From Schaalia sp. ZJ405 (GTDB taxonomy: Bacteria > Actinomycetota > Actinomycetes > Actinomycetales > Actinomycetaceae), in assembly GCF_011038885.2 (NCBI RefSeq), contig NZ_CP064952.1, positions 806,001-870,000 on the forward strand: a stretch of DNA of 64,000 nucleotides. The letters run 5' to 3'. Shown here one piece after another: positions 9,284-19,197 of the stretch (positions are counted from its first letter, which is position 1; every line of letters begins with the position of its first letter). The notes under the pieces are model-generated. The model made no database searches. It saw only the letters and a program-made list of their open reading frames with translations, and was not told where the DNA came from. Position numbers and translations under genes: made by a program.

Positions 9284-10564
9284 ATGACGGCAACACAGAA
9301 CCATCTCGCAGTGATCAAAGTCGTCGGCGTCGGTGGTGGCGGTGTCAACGCCGTCAACCGAATGATCGAAGTCAATCTCAAGGGCGTGGAGTTCATCGCA
9401 GTGAACACCGACGCCCAGGCTCTGTTGATGTCGGAAGCCGAAACCAAGCTCGACATTGGCCGCGAGCTCACCCACGGCCTGGGTGCAGGAGCCGATCCCG
9501 CAGTTGGACGCAAAGCCGCTGAAGACCACGCTGACGAAATCAGCGAATCTCTCGAAGGCGCCGACATGGTGTTCGTCACCGCAGGTGAAGGTGGCGGCAC
9601 GGGAACCGGCGCGGCCCCCGTTGTTGCCAAGATCGCCCGCCAAGCTGGAGCGCTGACCGTTGGTGTTGTCACCCGCCCATTCTCTTTCGAGGGTAATCGT
9701 CGCGCCGCACAGGCCGATGCCGGCGTGGAAGCCCTGCGCGCCGAGGTCGATACCCTCATCGTCATCCCAAATGACCGTCTGCTCGAAATCTCGGATGTGA
9801 ACATCTCTGTTCTTGAAGCATTCCGGGCAGCTGATCAGGTCCTCCTCTCCGGTGTTCAAGGCATCACCGAGCTGATCACCACACCGGGCCTGATCAACGT
9901 TGACTTTAACGACGTCAAGTCCGTCATGAGCGGAGCGGGATCCGCACTGATGGGCATCGGCGCGGCAACGGGTGAAGACCGTGCTCTTCGTGCCGTTGAA
10001 ACAGCGATCTCCTCGCCGCTGCTTGAGGCGTCGATCGATGGCGCCCACGGGGTCCTCATGTTCTTCCAGGGTGGATCGGATCTTGGCCTCCAGGAGCTGT
10101 ACCACTCCTCGCAGCTGGTTCGCGAAGCCGTCCATCCCGAAGCCAACATTATCTTCGGCAACGTGATCGACGATGTTCTCGGAGACGAGGTCCGCGTGAC
10201 GATCATCGCTGCAGGTTTTGATGACACGAAGGATTCGGCTGCGCCTACCGAGTCGCACCAGCCGGCAGTGTCTCCCGCCGCGCAGAGCCGCGTGCCTCAG
10301 GCCTCTGCTCCGGCCCCCGCAGCGCCGTCAGCTCCGGCTGCCGCACCCACACGAAGCCTCGGTGAGGTCCCGGTTGCAGCGCCCGCCCATCGTGTCACTC
10401 CCGATGTTCCCACCCGCACGGGTGCGATTCCGGTGGGGACGCGTCGCTCACGTCAGGACGTCCCCGAGCGTCATGAGGACCAGTCACTGGAAGTTCCCCG
10501 AATCTTTGACGAGGAAGACTCCCCGTCTGATGATCTCGACATCCCGGATTTCCTTCGATCCTGA
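9284..10564 (+). CDS. ftsZ: Cell division GTPase FtsZ
   Basis: FtsZ is the tubulin-like GTPase that forms the cytokinetic Z-ring. The GTP-binding signature [12 protein letters not shown] is at about 103-114, and the N-terminal glycine loop [13 protein letters not shown] near 14-26. The T7 synergy loop [11 protein letters not shown] is present. After the folded core comes a linker of about 110 residues rich in A, P and R. It ends in the conserved tail [11 protein letters not shown], which binds partners such as SepF and FtsW in actinobacteria. The ATG at 9284 follows a GGGGGGA site; this start matches the family N-terminus. Confidence 0.98.
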   Translation: MTATQNHLAVIKVVGVGGGGVNAVNRMIEVNLKGVEFIAVNTDAQALLMSEAETKLDIGRELTHGLGAGADPAVGRKAAEDHADEISESLEGADMVFVTAGEGGGTGTGAAPVVAKIARQAGALTVGVVTRPFSFEGNRRAAQADAGVEALRAEVDTLIVIPNDRLLEISDVNISVLEAFRAADQVLLSGVQGITELITTPGLINVDFNDVKSVMSGAGSALMGIGAATGEDRALRAVETAISSPLLEASIDGAHGVLMFFQGGSDLGLQELYHSSQLVREAVHPEANIIFGNVIDDVLGDEVRVTIIAAGFDDTKDSAAPTESHQPAVSPAAQSRVPQASAPAPAAPSAPAAAPTRSLGEVPVAAPAHRVTPDVPTRTGAIPVGTRRSRQDVPERHEDQSLEVPRIFDEEDSPSDDLDIPDFLRS

Positions 10565-10622
10565 GTGGGACCTCACGTGAAGCCCGACAGATGGCCGGCC
10601 GTGACATCCCGGATTGTCGTCG

Positions 10623-11558
10623 ATGCGGAACCGGCCACCGGCACCATCTGATTCAATGCTGACACGCGGTAGCCTTCAGGGAGCTGAATTCGCCCTCACC
10701 CAGGCGGGAGAGGGAGAGGAGCCTTTGCGTGGCAACTACGGTCTGCATGTTGGTGACGATCCCGCCGCGGTTCATGTACGACGGGATCGTCTGGCCGTTG
10801 AGGTTGGGGCGCCGATCGTGTGGATGAATCAGACGCATTCTGCACGTATCGGAGTGATCTCCGCTCCCGATCGTGTCGTCTTCGACGGCCCCGTGCATCA
10901 CCAGGAGAGCACCACCAAGGTTGGGGACCGTGTGACATGTCCTTCGGATCACGCCACACAGACCGCGCCTACGTCCCTGGTTTTACCGTTAGCGGGCATC
11001 AGAGAGTGGGGACCACTTGACTGTGATGGCGTCATTGTCGACGGACGAGGCTTTGCCCACCCACCGGCCGTTGCGGTGATGACCGCAGACTGCGTTCCCG
11101 TCCTCCTTAGCGCCTGTGGGGGTCGCGTGGTCGGTGCCGTTCATGCTGGACGGCCAGGGCTGGAATTGGGAATCCTCGACCGAGCACTCACCCTCCTCCA
11201 TGCGATGAACGAGGACGAGGACGGCGTCAACGGTGAGGAAGCGTCAACCGCTGATCGACGCACAACCACTGATCGACGCATCCACGCCCACATCGGTGTG
11301 TGCATCTGTGGCCGGTGCTACGAGGTCCCCGAGTCCATGCGAGACTCCTTCTCCCAGCATTCTCCCTGCGCCGCATCAACAACCGCGTGGGGAACCCCGG
11401 CTCTCGACCTCGTTGCTGCTGCGCTCAACCGGCTTGAGTCCTTCGGATGCGTCGTCACCCTCGACGGACGGTGTACTCGCGAGGATCTGACGCTGCATTC
11501 ATACCGCCGCAATCACCGGTGTGGAAGGGAAGCATCGGTGATCCGTCCTGGGCAATAA
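10623..11558 (+). CDS. pgeF: PgeF/YfiH family purine nucleoside phosphorylase (multicopper oxidase-like)
   Basis: This family was once called polyphenol oxidase. Members are now known as purine nucleoside phosphorylases or as peptidoglycan-editing factors. Seen here are GNYGLHVGDDP near the start, WMNQTHS, the metal-site motif VMTADCVPVLLSA, VHAGRPGLELGIL and the C-terminal YRRNHRCGREASVI. The ATG at 10623 lacks a clear ribosome-binding site; another ATG at 10656 also fits the family N-terminus. Two variable insertions (about residues 75-125 and 195-220) make it longer than usual, and the second contains an 18-base tandem duplication. It lies between ftsZ and sepF as in other actinobacteria. 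Confidence 0.85.
   Translation: MRNRPPAPSDSMLTRGSLQGAEFALTQAGEGEEPLRGNYGLHVGDDPAAVHVRRDRLAVEVGAPIVWMNQTHSARIGVISAPDRVVFDGPVHHQESTTKVGDRVTCPSDHATQTAPTSLVLPLAGIREWGPLDCDGVIVDGRGFAHPPAVAVMTADCVPVLLSACGGRVVGAVHAGRPGLELGILDRALTLLHAMNEDEDGVNGEEASTADRRTTTDRRIHAHIGVCICGRCYEVPESMRDSFSQHSPCAASTTAWGTPALDLVAAALNRLESFGCVVTLDGRCTREDLTLHSYRRNHRCGREASVIRPGQ
11246..11281 (+). repeat. 18-base tandem duplication inside pgeF
   Basis: Two adjacent 18-base units (11246-11263 and 11264-11281) differ at two positions. The sequence codes for TADRRT followed by TTDRRI in a low-complexity insertion. It is in frame and looks like a recent local duplication. Confidence 0.6.
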
Positions 11559-11687
11559 TGCCCGATCAAGCCGGCATGTGACGTGATTTTTCTCTGTCGT
11601 CGCAACATGCTCGGCGCGCCTGCGCGATCTTGATGTTTTCTGGCATTACTTTGTGCTCAGTTGGTTCGAGCTGAGGAGTGAAACGGC

Positions 11688-12152
11688 ATGTCAAATTCTT
11701 TCGGGGCACGCGCACGTAAGTTCATGGGATGGTACTCGCCCGAGGACGAGGTCGAAGAATTCGACTCCTACGACGAGGTTGAAACCGTCGAACAGGTCGG
11801 AGAGGTCAGGCCCATCGAGCGCCCCTTCCTGCGCCCGATCGACACTCCTGAAGCTGAGGCTTCACGCAAGACCGACCTGTCGCGGATCGTCACCGTGCAC
11901 CCGCGGACCTATCCTGACGCGGTGACCATCGGTGAGGCGTTCCGTGAGGGAACTCCCGTCATCATCAACCTGTCGGACATGGACGAGGCCGAGGCGCGCC
12001 GTCTCGTTGATTTCGCTGCTGGGCTGACCTTTGCTCTCCACGGCGTGATTGAGCGCGTGACGAACCGCGTCTTCCTTCTGTCGCCGCGCAGCGTTGAGGT
12101 GTCCGGGGACGTGTCAAACTCGCGTCGCGGATCACTGTTTAACCAGGGGTGA
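11688..12152 (+). CDS. sepF: Cell division protein SepF
   Basis: SepF binds the FtsZ C-terminal tail and the membrane and is the main Z-ring anchor in actinobacteria, which lack FtsA. The 154-residue protein starts with an amphipathic helix likely to contact membrane ([18 protein letters not shown]). An acidic linker and a compact SepF domain (about 65-145) follow, with [42 protein letters not shown] and [10 protein letters not shown]. The gene has a spaced GAGG site and its own 129-base upstream gap. In many relatives a yggS-type gene lies between pgeF and sepF; none is here. Confidence 0.95.
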   Translation: MSNSFGARARKFMGWYSPEDEVEEFDSYDEVETVEQVGEVRPIERPFLRPIDTPEAEASRKTDLSRIVTVHPRTYPDAVTIGEAFREGTPVIINLSDMDEAEARRLVDFAAGLTFALHGVIERVTNRVFLLSPRSVEVSGDVSNSRRGSLFNQG

Positions 12153-12156
12153 GCTC

Positions 12157-12474
12157 TTGATCCTTCGTCTTGCTGGATCAATCATCTACTGGGTGGCCAG
12201 CCTTTACCTCCTCGTCCTCATCTTCCGGATGATCCTTGACTGGGCTCACTTCTTCGCTCCTCAGTGGCGGCCCAAGGGATTCGTCGTTGTTGTGGCTAAT
12301 GTCATCTACCGGCTGACAGATCCGCCGATTCGAGCATTACGGCACAGGATTCCTCCTTTGCGTCTGGGAGGGGGGATTGCCCTGGATGTTGGTTTCATGG
12401 TGGTGTTCTTTGGCGTGGTCCTTGTTCAGTGGGTCGGAAGTTTCCTCATTCGATTAAGCGTCGGCTTGGGTTAA
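12157..12474 (+). CDS. YggT family membrane protein
   Basis: This small integral membrane protein of the YggT family (105 aa) is usually found between sepF and divIVA. Two hydrophobic regions are visible: LAGSIIYWVASLYLLVLIF at the N-terminus and the stretch around DVGFMVVFFGVVLVQWVG. The motif RLTDPPIRALRHRIPP between them matches the family's conserved TDP region. The start is probably TTG at 12157, eight bases after AGGGG and only four bases after the sepF stop, implying co-translation. The biochemical function is not known; links to division or osmotic responses are inferred from neighbours. Confidence 0.85.
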   Translation: MILRLAGSIIYWVASLYLLVLIFRMILDWAHFFAPQWRPKGFVVVVANVIYRLTDPPIRALRHRIPPLRLGGGIALDVGFMVVFFGVVLVQWVGSFLIRLSVGLG

Positions 12475-12558
12475 GACCTCGGGTGATCTGCGATGGGGGA
12501 GCTGATGCACCCCGAAATAGGAATTTTTTCCCCATTTTGGCCAGGACGTGTGGAATGA

Positions 12559-12572
12559 CACGAAAATTCGTG
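12559..12572. promoter_or_regulatory. Palindrome upstream of divIVA
   Basis: CACGAA and TTCGTG flank a two-base AA centre, giving a 14-base near-perfect palindrome about 45 bases upstream of the likely divIVA -35 box. It is operator-like, but no regulator can be named. Confidence 0.3.
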
Positions 12573-12603
12573 AGAATTTCCGGTTGAACTGTGGCAATTG
12601 GGG

Positions 12604-12631
12604 TTGCTGTGACACACGAGTCGGCTATGAT
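12604..12631 (+). promoter_or_regulatory. Probable divIVA promoter
   Basis: TTGCTG (12604-12609) and TATGAT (12626-12631) are 16 bases apart in the 255-base yggT-divIVA gap. The implied transcript would start near 12638, giving a leader of about 90 bases. This is among the better matches to the vegetative consensus in the window. Confidence 0.55.
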
Positions 12632-12729
12632 CAGTCGGTGATGTGTATTGCGATCCACGTGGGTCGCAAGGGTGTCAAGCGGTAGTAACGTCGCTGGGCG
12701 CTCCACCCGAAAGACCGAGAGGCGAGGAA

Positions 12730-13350
12730 ATGGCCCTGCTGACCACAGAGGACGTACTCAACAAGAAGTTCCAGTACGTGAAGTTCCGCGAGGGATACGA
12801 CCAGGTTGAGGTCGATGAGTTCCTCGATGAAGTTGTCTCAACGATTTACTCCCTCCAGATGGAGAATCAAGACCTTAAGGAAAAGCTTGAGGCTGCTGAG
12901 CGACGCATCGCTGAACTGTCGAACGGTGGCGTAGTTGAGGAAGCCCCCGTTGCTCCCCAGCCCGTCGAAGAAGTTCCCGCAGAACCTGAACCGGTGGTGG
13001 CTCCGGCTCCCGTTGCCCCCGCCACCTGGCCGGCTGAGGTTCCCGCGCAGCCCGAGTCTGCCGAGTCGGCAACCTCGATGCTCGCCCTCGCCCAGCGCGT
13101 CCACGACGAATACGTTCGTGACGGCAAGGAAGAATCTGATCGCATCATCTCCGAAGCCCGTGCGAAGGGTAACGAGATCGTCGCTGACGCCCAGAAGCAG
13201 CACGAAACGATTCTTGCCCAGCTCGATCAGGAGCGTGGACTCCTCGAATCGAAGATCAATGAGCTGCGGACCTTCGAGTCCGAGTACCGTTCCAACCTGC
13301 GCGGTCACCTGGAGAAGCTGCTGTCCGAAGTCTCGGTCAACAACGACTGA
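12730..13350 (+). CDS. divIVA: DivIVA/Wag31 polar growth and septum-site protein
   Basis: DivIVA (Wag31) is a coiled-coil scaffold that marks negatively curved membrane and directs polar cell-wall growth in actinobacteria. The 206-residue protein starts at an ATG after GAGGCGAGGAA. It has the classic N-terminal domain LLTTEDVLNKKFQYVKFREG, with YDQVEVDEFLD, then coiled coil (about 30-60). A Pro/Val/Glu-rich linker (about 65-115) and a second long coiled coil (about 120-200) follow. This layout and the long linker are typical of actinobacterial orthologues. It sits next to yggT, sepF and ftsZ as expected. Confidence 0.95.
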   Translation: MALLTTEDVLNKKFQYVKFREGYDQVEVDEFLDEVVSTIYSLQMENQDLKEKLEAAERRIAELSNGGVVEEAPVAPQPVEEVPAEPEPVVAPAPVAPATWPAEVPAQPESAESATSMLALAQRVHDEYVRDGKEESDRIISEARAKGNEIVADAQKQHETILAQLDQERGLLESKINELRTFESEYRSNLRGHLEKLLSEVSVNND

Positions 13351-13368
13351 GAATCGATCATTTGCTCG

Positions 13369-13401
13369 CAATGGCGGTGACGCGCAGCGTCACCGCCATT
13401 G
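13369..13401 (+). terminator. Strong hairpin after divIVA
   Basis: A 15-base-pair perfect stem (13369-13383 and 13387-13401) closes on a three-base loop, 18 bases after the divIVA stop. A short U-containing stretch follows but no real U-run. It most likely ends or strongly attenuates the divIVA transcript before lspA. Confidence 0.75.
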
Positions 13402-13430
13402 TCATGCCTTAGACAACATCCAGGAGATTC

Positions 13431-14057
13431 ATGGACAACGACGCAGCACACAACCGCGTAAGCCGAGTCAACGGTCACCGAGCCAGCGATCCCGGTGCGC
13501 TCAATACGGACGAACGGACGAGGCGCGCACGCACGCGCTCGAGACACGGAGTTTTTGGTGCTGCGGCGGGAGTATGCCTCCTCGCGATCATCACGGATCA
13601 ACTGACAAAAGTGTGGGCCCTCGACGCGCTCAGCAACGGACACGCACGGCCTCTGATTTCTGATCTCCTCACGCTCCAACTGACTTTTAACTCCGGCGCT
13701 GCATTCTCGCTCGGCGGCGACGTTACATGGCTTTTCACCGTGCTCTCCGTCGTCGTCCTCGTTGCCCTGGGTGTCTTGGTGACCCGCGCACAGCGAACAG
13801 CAACGATCCTGTCAATAGCTTTGCTTGCCGGCGGCGCGGCAGGCAACCTCATTGACCGTGCCATACGCCCCCCGGGATTCGGCGTCGGACACGTCGTTGA
13901 TTTCATCAACTACAACGGATGGTTTGTTGGCAACGTCGCAGATATCTGGATCGTCCTGGGAGCCATTCTCGTGGCCTGGTTCTTCGCAACGGAACACGAG
14001 ACACGCGAGCCGGAACCTGACGACGCTCTCTCCGGACCTCTGAGTAACGACCAATGA
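13431..14057 (+). CDS. lspA: Lipoprotein signal peptidase LspA
   Basis: LspA (signal peptidase II) cleaves prolipoprotein signal peptides at the lipid-modified cysteine. The 208-residue protein has an unusually long polar, basic N-terminus (about 1-38), then four membrane segments. Catalytic aspartates are seen at D142 (GNLIDR) and D171 (VADIWIV), with FNSGAAFS and VVDFINY in the expected places. The ATG at 13431 follows CAGGAG. The C-terminal tail is acidic and ends in an overlap (ATGA) with the next gene, a pairing with rluD that is widely conserved. Confidence 0.95.
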   Translation: MDNDAAHNRVSRVNGHRASDPGALNTDERTRRARTRSRHGVFGAAAGVCLLAIITDQLTKVWALDALSNGHARPLISDLLTLQLTFNSGAAFSLGGDVTWLFTVLSVVVLVALGVLVTRAQRTATILSIALLAGGAAGNLIDRAIRPPGFGVGHVVDFINYNGWFVGNVADIWIVLGAILVAWFFATEHETREPEPDDALSGPLSNDQ

Positions 14058-14992
14058 GCGAAACGAAGCTCTTCCCAGTTCCCGATGCCCTTGTGGGTGA
14101 ACGCGTGGACGTTGCTCTGGCGCGGATGCTCGGGTTCTCGCGATCACGATGCGCTCAGCTCGTGGCCGAAGGAAACGTGGCGATCAACGGGGTGACGGTC
14201 GCAAAATCGGTGAAACTTACCGCAACGGATCTCATTGACGTGACGATCCCGAGTCCTGAGCACACACCGCCACCGGTGACGGGGATGACCATCCTCTACG
14301 ACGACGACGACATTGTTGTTGTTGATAAGCCCGTTGGCGTTGCCGCGCACACAGGTCCCGGATGGGAAGGCCCCACGGTGCTGGGTAATCTTGAAGCTGC
14401 GGGATACCGGATCACGACATACGGTCCTCCCGAACGCCAGGGAATTGTTCATCGCCTCGACGTCGGGACGTCAGGAGCCATGATCGTTGCCAAGTCGGAA
14501 CTGGCATATTCGGTGATGAAGAGGGCATTTAAGGAACGAACGGTGACGAAGATCTACCACGCCGTCGTTGCCGGACACCTCGATCCTCATTCCGGAACGA
14601 TCGACGCACCGATCGGTCGCCACCCGTCCAAAGAATGGCGCATGGCGGTGCTCGACGGAGGTAAACATGCGATCACCCATTACGACACCCTCGAACTTGT
14701 TTCCGGCGCATCCCTCCTCGAAATACATTTAGAAACAGGACGCACACACCAGATCCGCGTCCACATGGCCGCTGTTGGTCATCCCTGCGTCGGTGATGTC
14801 TTCTACGGAGCAGATCCAACAAAGGCTGATCAGCTGGGGTTGACTCGCCAGTGGCTTCACGCCGTTCGCCTGGAGTTTGCTCACCCGCGAACCGGAATGC
14901 CGATGACCGTTTCGTCACCCTACCCCGATGACCTTGACCAGGCTCTCGATGTGCTGCGTCACCCTGAACACACTCACCAGGTGGTGAGCTGA
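14054..14992 (+). CDS. rluD: RluD-family 23S rRNA pseudouridine synthase
   Basis: This is an RluA/RluD-type pseudouridine synthase that modifies large-subunit rRNA. An N-terminal S4 RNA-binding domain is seen (about 12-75, [20 protein letters not shown] and [10 protein letters not shown]). The catalytic domain follows, with [11 protein letters not shown], the signature HRLDVGTSG (catalytic D136), TKIYHAVV and [19 protein letters not shown]. The length of 312 aa is typical. It overlaps lspA by four bases and shares a base with the next gene. RluD (sites 1911/1915/1917) is the most likely specificity, by S4 domain and neighbours. Confidence 0.9.
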   Translation: MSETKLFPVPDALVGERVDVALARMLGFSRSRCAQLVAEGNVAINGVTVAKSVKLTATDLIDVTIPSPEHTPPPVTGMTILYDDDDIVVVDKPVGVAAHTGPGWEGPTVLGNLEAAGYRITTYGPPERQGIVHRLDVGTSGAMIVAKSELAYSVMKRAFKERTVTKIYHAVVAGHLDPHSGTIDAPIGRHPSKEWRMAVLDGGKHAITHYDTLELVSGASLLEIHLETGRTHQIRVHMAAVGHPCVGDVFYGADPTKADQLGLTRQWLHAVRLEFAHPRTGMPMTVSSPYPDDLDQALDVLRHPEHTHQVVS

Positions 14993-15633
14993 TGACGACG
15001 CTAACAGATTCTCATCGCCTCGCCCCGCAGACTGACACCCCCTGGACGGGAATAACCAATTCTGGGGGATATCGCGTCGTTGAAGCAATAACTGAGGAAC
15101 ATCGTCTCGGAGAGCTCGCGGTTCGCTGGGACGTTTTCGTTGTCGAACAACACTGCCCAATCGTTTGTGAAATCGATGCCCGCGACTACGATCCAGCGGT
15201 CATTCACTTCGTGTGCCTCGCACCCCAAAGAACAGTCAGTGACCCGCCGAGCGACTCCGTCCTCGTCCCCGACACAACTGATGAACAGGTGGGGGATGTG
15301 GACGGTGAGTACGTCGTTGGATGCGTGCGGCTTATTCCCGACGAGCCGGGACACTTCCACCTGGGCAGGTTGGCTGTGCGGAAGGAATACCGCAGCGAAA
15401 AGATCGGGGCTGCCTTGGTGCGCGGTCTTCACGAGTATCTTGCAGCGCACACCCCGCGTGGAAGCGACGTGGATGTTGTTCTCAACGCGCAGGTCCAGGC
15501 AGCAGGGTTCTACGCGAAACAGGGATATGTGGTGACCTCGAAGGAGACCTTCTGGGAGGCCGGCATTGAGCACGTCGAAATGGCCAGAAGAATCTCAGGG
15601 ACTGCCGACTGTGGCGACAGGCGACTAGACTAG
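14992..15633 (+). CDS. GNAT family N-acetyltransferase
   Basis: This is a 213-residue GNAT-fold acetyltransferase of unknown substrate. The acetyl-CoA-binding region is seen at about 122-142: HLGRLAVRKEYRSEKIGAAL, with the pyrophosphate loop RSEKIGAA. An earlier strand reads VRWDVFVVEQHCPIVCEIDARDYD, resembling the YjcF/ElaA-like group that starts with a V.E...P..E.D pattern. YAKQGYVVTSKETFWEAGIEH near the end matches the group's closing motif. It starts on the last base of the rluD stop (TGATG), so it is probably the last gene of the lspA-rluD unit. Chemistry is safe; the substrate is not predictable. Confidence 0.8.
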   Translation: MTTLTDSHRLAPQTDTPWTGITNSGGYRVVEAITEEHRLGELAVRWDVFVVEQHCPIVCEIDARDYDPAVIHFVCLAPQRTVSDPPSDSVLVPDTTDEQVGDVDGEYVVGCVRLIPDEPGHFHLGRLAVRKEYRSEKIGAALVRGLHEYLAAHTPRGSDVDVVLNAQVQAAGFYAKQGYVVTSKETFWEAGIEHVEMARRISGTADCGDRRLD

Positions 15634-15641
15634 CGTTCATG
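15626..15641 (+). promoter_or_regulatory. Leaderless-type promoter of dnaE
   Basis: TAGACT (15626-15631) lies seven bases before the dnaE ATG, and there is no ribosome-binding site in between. A -10 box at this distance places the transcript start on the A of the start codon, the usual arrangement of leaderless mRNAs in actinobacteria. Confidence 0.6.
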
Positions 15642-18600
15642 GCGTCAGACTCTTTCGTTCACCTCCACAACCACTCCGAGTACTCGATGCTGGACGGAGC
15701 GGCAAAAACGAAAGACATGGCTGCCGAAGCAGCCAGGCTTGGGCAGCCGGCGATTGGTTTGACCGATCACGGGTACCTTTTCGGTGCCTATGATTTTTAC
15801 TCCGCGTGCAAGTCCGCAGGGATCAAACCGATCATCGGCCTTGAAGCCTATGTGACACCGGGGACCTCGCGATTTGACCGACAGAAAGTCACGTGGGGAG
15901 AGCCGTGGCAACGCAGCGACGACGTGTCGGCAGGCGGTTCCTACAATCACCTGACCCTCATCGCCTACAACACGCAGGGGATGCATAACCTCTTCAGGCT
16001 TGGTTCCTACGCGTCGACGGACGGTCAGTTCGGTAAGTGGCCGCGCGCAGATAAAGAACTCCTCAGCCAATTCCACGAAGGGCTGATTGTTTTCACGGGG
16101 TGTCCATCCGGTGCCGTGCAGACCCGTATTCGTCTGGGGCAGTGGGACGAGGCCGTGCGCGAAGCAGCGGAACTGCGCGACATTTTCGGCCCGGAGAATT
16201 TCTACGTGGAAATCATGGACCACGGTATCGAGTTTGAGCGGCGCACCCAGAAACAGCTCCTTGAACTTGCCAAGCTCATGGACGCTCCGCTTGTGGCAAC
16301 GAATGACGCCCACTACGTCAAGAAAGAGGATCGGAAGATCCAGGATGCGCTGCTGTGCATTAACTCCGGGTCACGAATCTCCGATCCCGACCGCTTCAAG
16401 TTTGACGGAGACGGCTACTACATTCGCCCAAGCGAAGAGATGCGCGACCTGTGGAAGGAACTTCCGCAGGCGTGTGATGCGACCCTTGAGATCGCTGAAC
16501 GCTGCGACGTTCACTTCACAACGACGGCTGAGGGCGCCAACTACATGCCCGACTTCCCGGTTCCTCAAGGTGAAGACAAGACCTCGTGGTTCCTCAAGGA
16601 AGTTGAACGCGGACTCAATGACCGATTCCCCCAGGGAATCCCCGATGACGTGCGCAAACAGGCGCAGTACGAGGAAGACGTCATCATTAAAATGGGTTTC
16701 CCCGGGTACTTCCTCACCGTTGCCGATTACATCAACTGGGCAAAAGACCAGGGGATCCGCGTGGGACCGGGACGTGGTTCGGGTGCCGGGTCGATGGTTG
16801 CCTACGCGATGAAAATTACCGAACTCAATCCGCTTGAACACGGACTGATTTTCGAGCGATTCCTCAACCCGGAACGCATCTCAATGCCCGACTTCGATGT
16901 TGACTTCGACGAGCGCAGGCGAGATGAGGTCATCGCCTACGTCAAACGCAAGTACGGGGAAGACCGCATCAGCCAGGTCGTCACCTACGGAACGATTAAA
17001 ACAAAGCAGGCCCTGAAGGATTCCGCTCGAATCCTCGGGAAGGACTTCAAGGTTGGAGAGCAGCTGACGAAAGCTCTCCCGCCCTCGGTCATGGGCAAAG
17101 ACATTAGCGTCCACGGCATCTTCGACTCGAAGGATAAGCGCTACGGGGAGGCCGCGGAATTTAGGAAATTCTACGACGAGAACCCTGACACGCATGAGGT
17201 TGTTGAATACGCCCTCGGCCTTGAGGGACTGACCCGCCAGTGGGGTGTCCACGCGTGCGCGGTCATCATGAGTTCTCACACGATCACCGACATTATTCCC
17301 GTGATGAAGCGTCCACAGGACGGCGCGATTATCACCCAATTCGACTATCCGACGTGCGAGACCCTCGGCTTGTTGAAAATGGACTTCCTGGGTTTGCGTA
17401 ACCTCACGGTTGTTTCGGATGCGCTGGAAAATATCGCGCTCAACGGCAAGACTGAACCCGACCTCGAACACTTGGAGTTCACTGACCCGAAAACCTATGA
17501 TCTCCTGTCACGTGGCGACACCCTCGGTGTTTTCCAGCTTGATGGCGGCGGAATGCGTGATCTGCTCAAATTGATGCGCCCCGATAACTTCGAGGATATT
17601 TCCGCTGTGGGCGCGCTCTACCGCCCCGGCCCGATGGGGGCAAACTCGCACACGAACTACGCGCTGCGCAAAAACGGACGCCAAGAGATCACCCCGATTC
17701 ACCCCGAACTTGCTGAACCTCTTGAGGAAATTCTCGGGACCACCTACGGCCTCATTGTCTACCAGGAACAGGTCATGCAGATCGCGCAGAAACTTGCGGG
17801 ATACACGCTTGGTCAGGCAGATATTCTGCGTAAGGCAATGGGGAAGAAAAAGAAAGAAGTCCTTGATCAGCAGTTCGTTGGTTTCCGTCAGGGAATGCTG
17901 GACAACGGCTACTCCGAGGAATCCATTAAGGCCCTGTGGGACGTTGTTGTTCCCTTCTCTGCGTACGCTTTCAACAAAGCACATTCGGCGGCCTACGGTC
18001 TCGTGTCGTATTGGACGGCGTTCCTTAAGGCGAACTATCCGACGGAATACATGGCGGCCCTGCTGACCTCCACGAAAGACAATAAAGACCGACGCGCTCT
18101 CTACCTGGCCGAATGTCGCCACATGAACATCACAGTCTTGCAGCCCGACGTCAACGCCTCGATGGGGAACTTCGCACCAGATGGTGAGTCGATTCGTTTC
18201 GGAATGAACGCCATTCAGAATGTCGGGGCAAATGTTGTTGAGGCCATCGTCTCGGCACGCGCGGAAAAGGGAAAGTTCGCGAGCTTCCAGGATTTCCTTG
18301 ACAAAGTCCCCCAGGTTGTGTGTAACAAGCGAACAATCCAGTCCCTGATCCGCGCGGGCGCTTTTGATTCGATGGGACACACACGCCGGGCGCTGCTGGC
18401 GCGCTGTGACGAGGCAGTGGACGCAATTATCGACGTCAAACGCAACGAGGCAATCGGCCAATTCGACCTTTTTGCCGCGCTCGGCGCAGACGAGTCCGAC
18501 GGTGGCGGTCACTCACTTGCCATTGACATCCCGGAGATCCCTGAGTTTGAGCGCCGCGACAAACTTGCCCAAGAACGGGAAATGCTTGGCCTGTATGTGT

Positions 18601-19190
18601 CGGACCATCCGTTGCGAGGTGTTGAGGGGGCGCTTGCGCGCTTCCAGGATTACGAGATTGCCCAGGTTGTTGGCTCGGAAGACTCAATGGCGGACCGGGT
18701 CGTCAAGATCGCCGGCCTCATTTCTGGTGTTCAGACGAAGGTCACGAAGCAAGGAAACGCATGGGCAATCGCAACGATTGAGGACCTGTCGGGTTCCGTG
18801 GAGGTTCTCTTCTTCCCCCGTTCCTACGACACCATCCAGTCCTATCTGCAACAGGACATCATCGTTCAGATTGAAGGCAAAGTGAACGTCCGCGAGGACG
18901 GCATGGCGATCTACGGTCAGTCGATGACTCTCCTCGACCTTAGTGACGGTGCCGATCAGCCGCTGGATCTCCAGATCGCGTCCTCGCGGTGCACACCGGA
19001 GCTTCTGACGGAGCTTCGCGGTGTCCTCGAAGCGTTCCCCGGTGGTTCACCGGTCCGCCTTCATTTGCGTGAGCCAGGCCGTACAACCATTGTTGAGTTG
19101 GATCCCAAGCTCCGCGTGTCCCAAGAATCCGCGTTCTTCTCGCATATCAAGGCCGTCGTTGGTCTCGATGGGGTTCTCTCACCCAACTAG
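15639..19190 (+). CDS. dnaE: DNA polymerase III alpha subunit DnaE
   Basis: This is the replicative polymerase catalytic subunit (1183 aa, typical for DnaE1). The PHP domain begins FVHLHNHSEYSMLDGAA. The palm carries the metal-binding aspartates in MPDFDVDFDE (about 416-423). GPGRGSGAGSMVAYA, the fingers, the tandem helix-hairpin-helix region and an OB fold (about 1000-1075, VVKIAGLISGVQTKVTKQGN) follow in order. It lacks the extra features of DnaE2/ImuC. The upstream -10 box suggests leaderless translation. The gene converges on a small S4-domain gene, with a shared hairpin between them. Confidence 0.97.
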   Translation: MASDSFVHLHNHSEYSMLDGAAKTKDMAAEAARLGQPAIGLTDHGYLFGAYDFYSACKSAGIKPIIGLEAYVTPGTSRFDRQKVTWGEPWQRSDDVSAGGSYNHLTLIAYNTQGMHNLFRLGSYASTDGQFGKWPRADKELLSQFHEGLIVFTGCPSGAVQTRIRLGQWDEAVREAAELRDIFGPENFYVEIMDHGIEFERRTQKQLLELAKLMDAPLVATNDAHYVKKEDRKIQDALLCINSGSRISDPDRFKFDGDGYYIRPSEEMRDLWKELPQACDATLEIAERCDVHFTTTAEGANYMPDFPVPQGEDKTSWFLKEVERGLNDRFPQGIPDDVRKQAQYEEDVIIKMGFPGYFLTVADYINWAKDQGIRVGPGRGSGAGSMVAYAMKITELNPLEHGLIFERFLNPERISMPDFDVDFDERRRDEVIAYVKRKYGEDRISQVVTYGTIKTKQALKDSARILGKDFKVGEQLTKALPPSVMGKDISVHGIFDSKDKRYGEAAEFRKFYDENPDTHEVVEYALGLEGLTRQWGVHACAVIMSSHTITDIIPVMKRPQDGAIITQFDYPTCETLGLLKMDFLGLRNLTVVSDALENIALNGKTEPDLEHLEFTDPKTYDLLSRGDTLGVFQLDGGGMRDLLKLMRPDNFEDISAVGALYRPGPMGANSHTNYALRKNGRQEITPIHPELAEPLEEILGTTYGLIVYQEQVMQIAQKLAGYTLGQADILRKAMGKKKKEVLDQQFVGFRQGMLDNGYSEESIKALWDVVVPFSAYAFNKAHSAAYGLVSYWTAFLKANYPTEYMAALLTSTKDNKDRRALYLAECRHMNITVLQPDVNASMGNFAPDGESIRFGMNAIQNVGANVVEAIVSARAEKGKFASFQDFLDKVPQVVCNKRTIQSLIRAGAFDSMGHTRRALLARCDEAVDAIIDVKRNEAIGQFDLFAALGADESDGGGHSLAIDIPEIPEFERRDKLAQEREMLGLYVSDHPLRGVEGALARFQDYEIAQVVGSEDSMADRVVKIAGLISGVQTKVTKQGNAWAIATIEDLSGSVEVLFFPRSYDTIQSYLQQDIIVQIEGKVNVREDGMAIYGQSMTLLDLSDGADQPLDLQIASSRCTPELLTELRGVLEAFPGGSPVRLHLREPGRTTIVELDPKLRVSQESAFFSHIKAVVGLDGVLSPN

Positions 19191-19197
19191 TTTCCGT

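Noticed and set aside
9203..10258. Minus-strand open frame of 351 codons opposite ftsZ
   Set aside because: Antisense shadow of the strongly biased ftsZ codons; no ribosome-binding site and no family signal.
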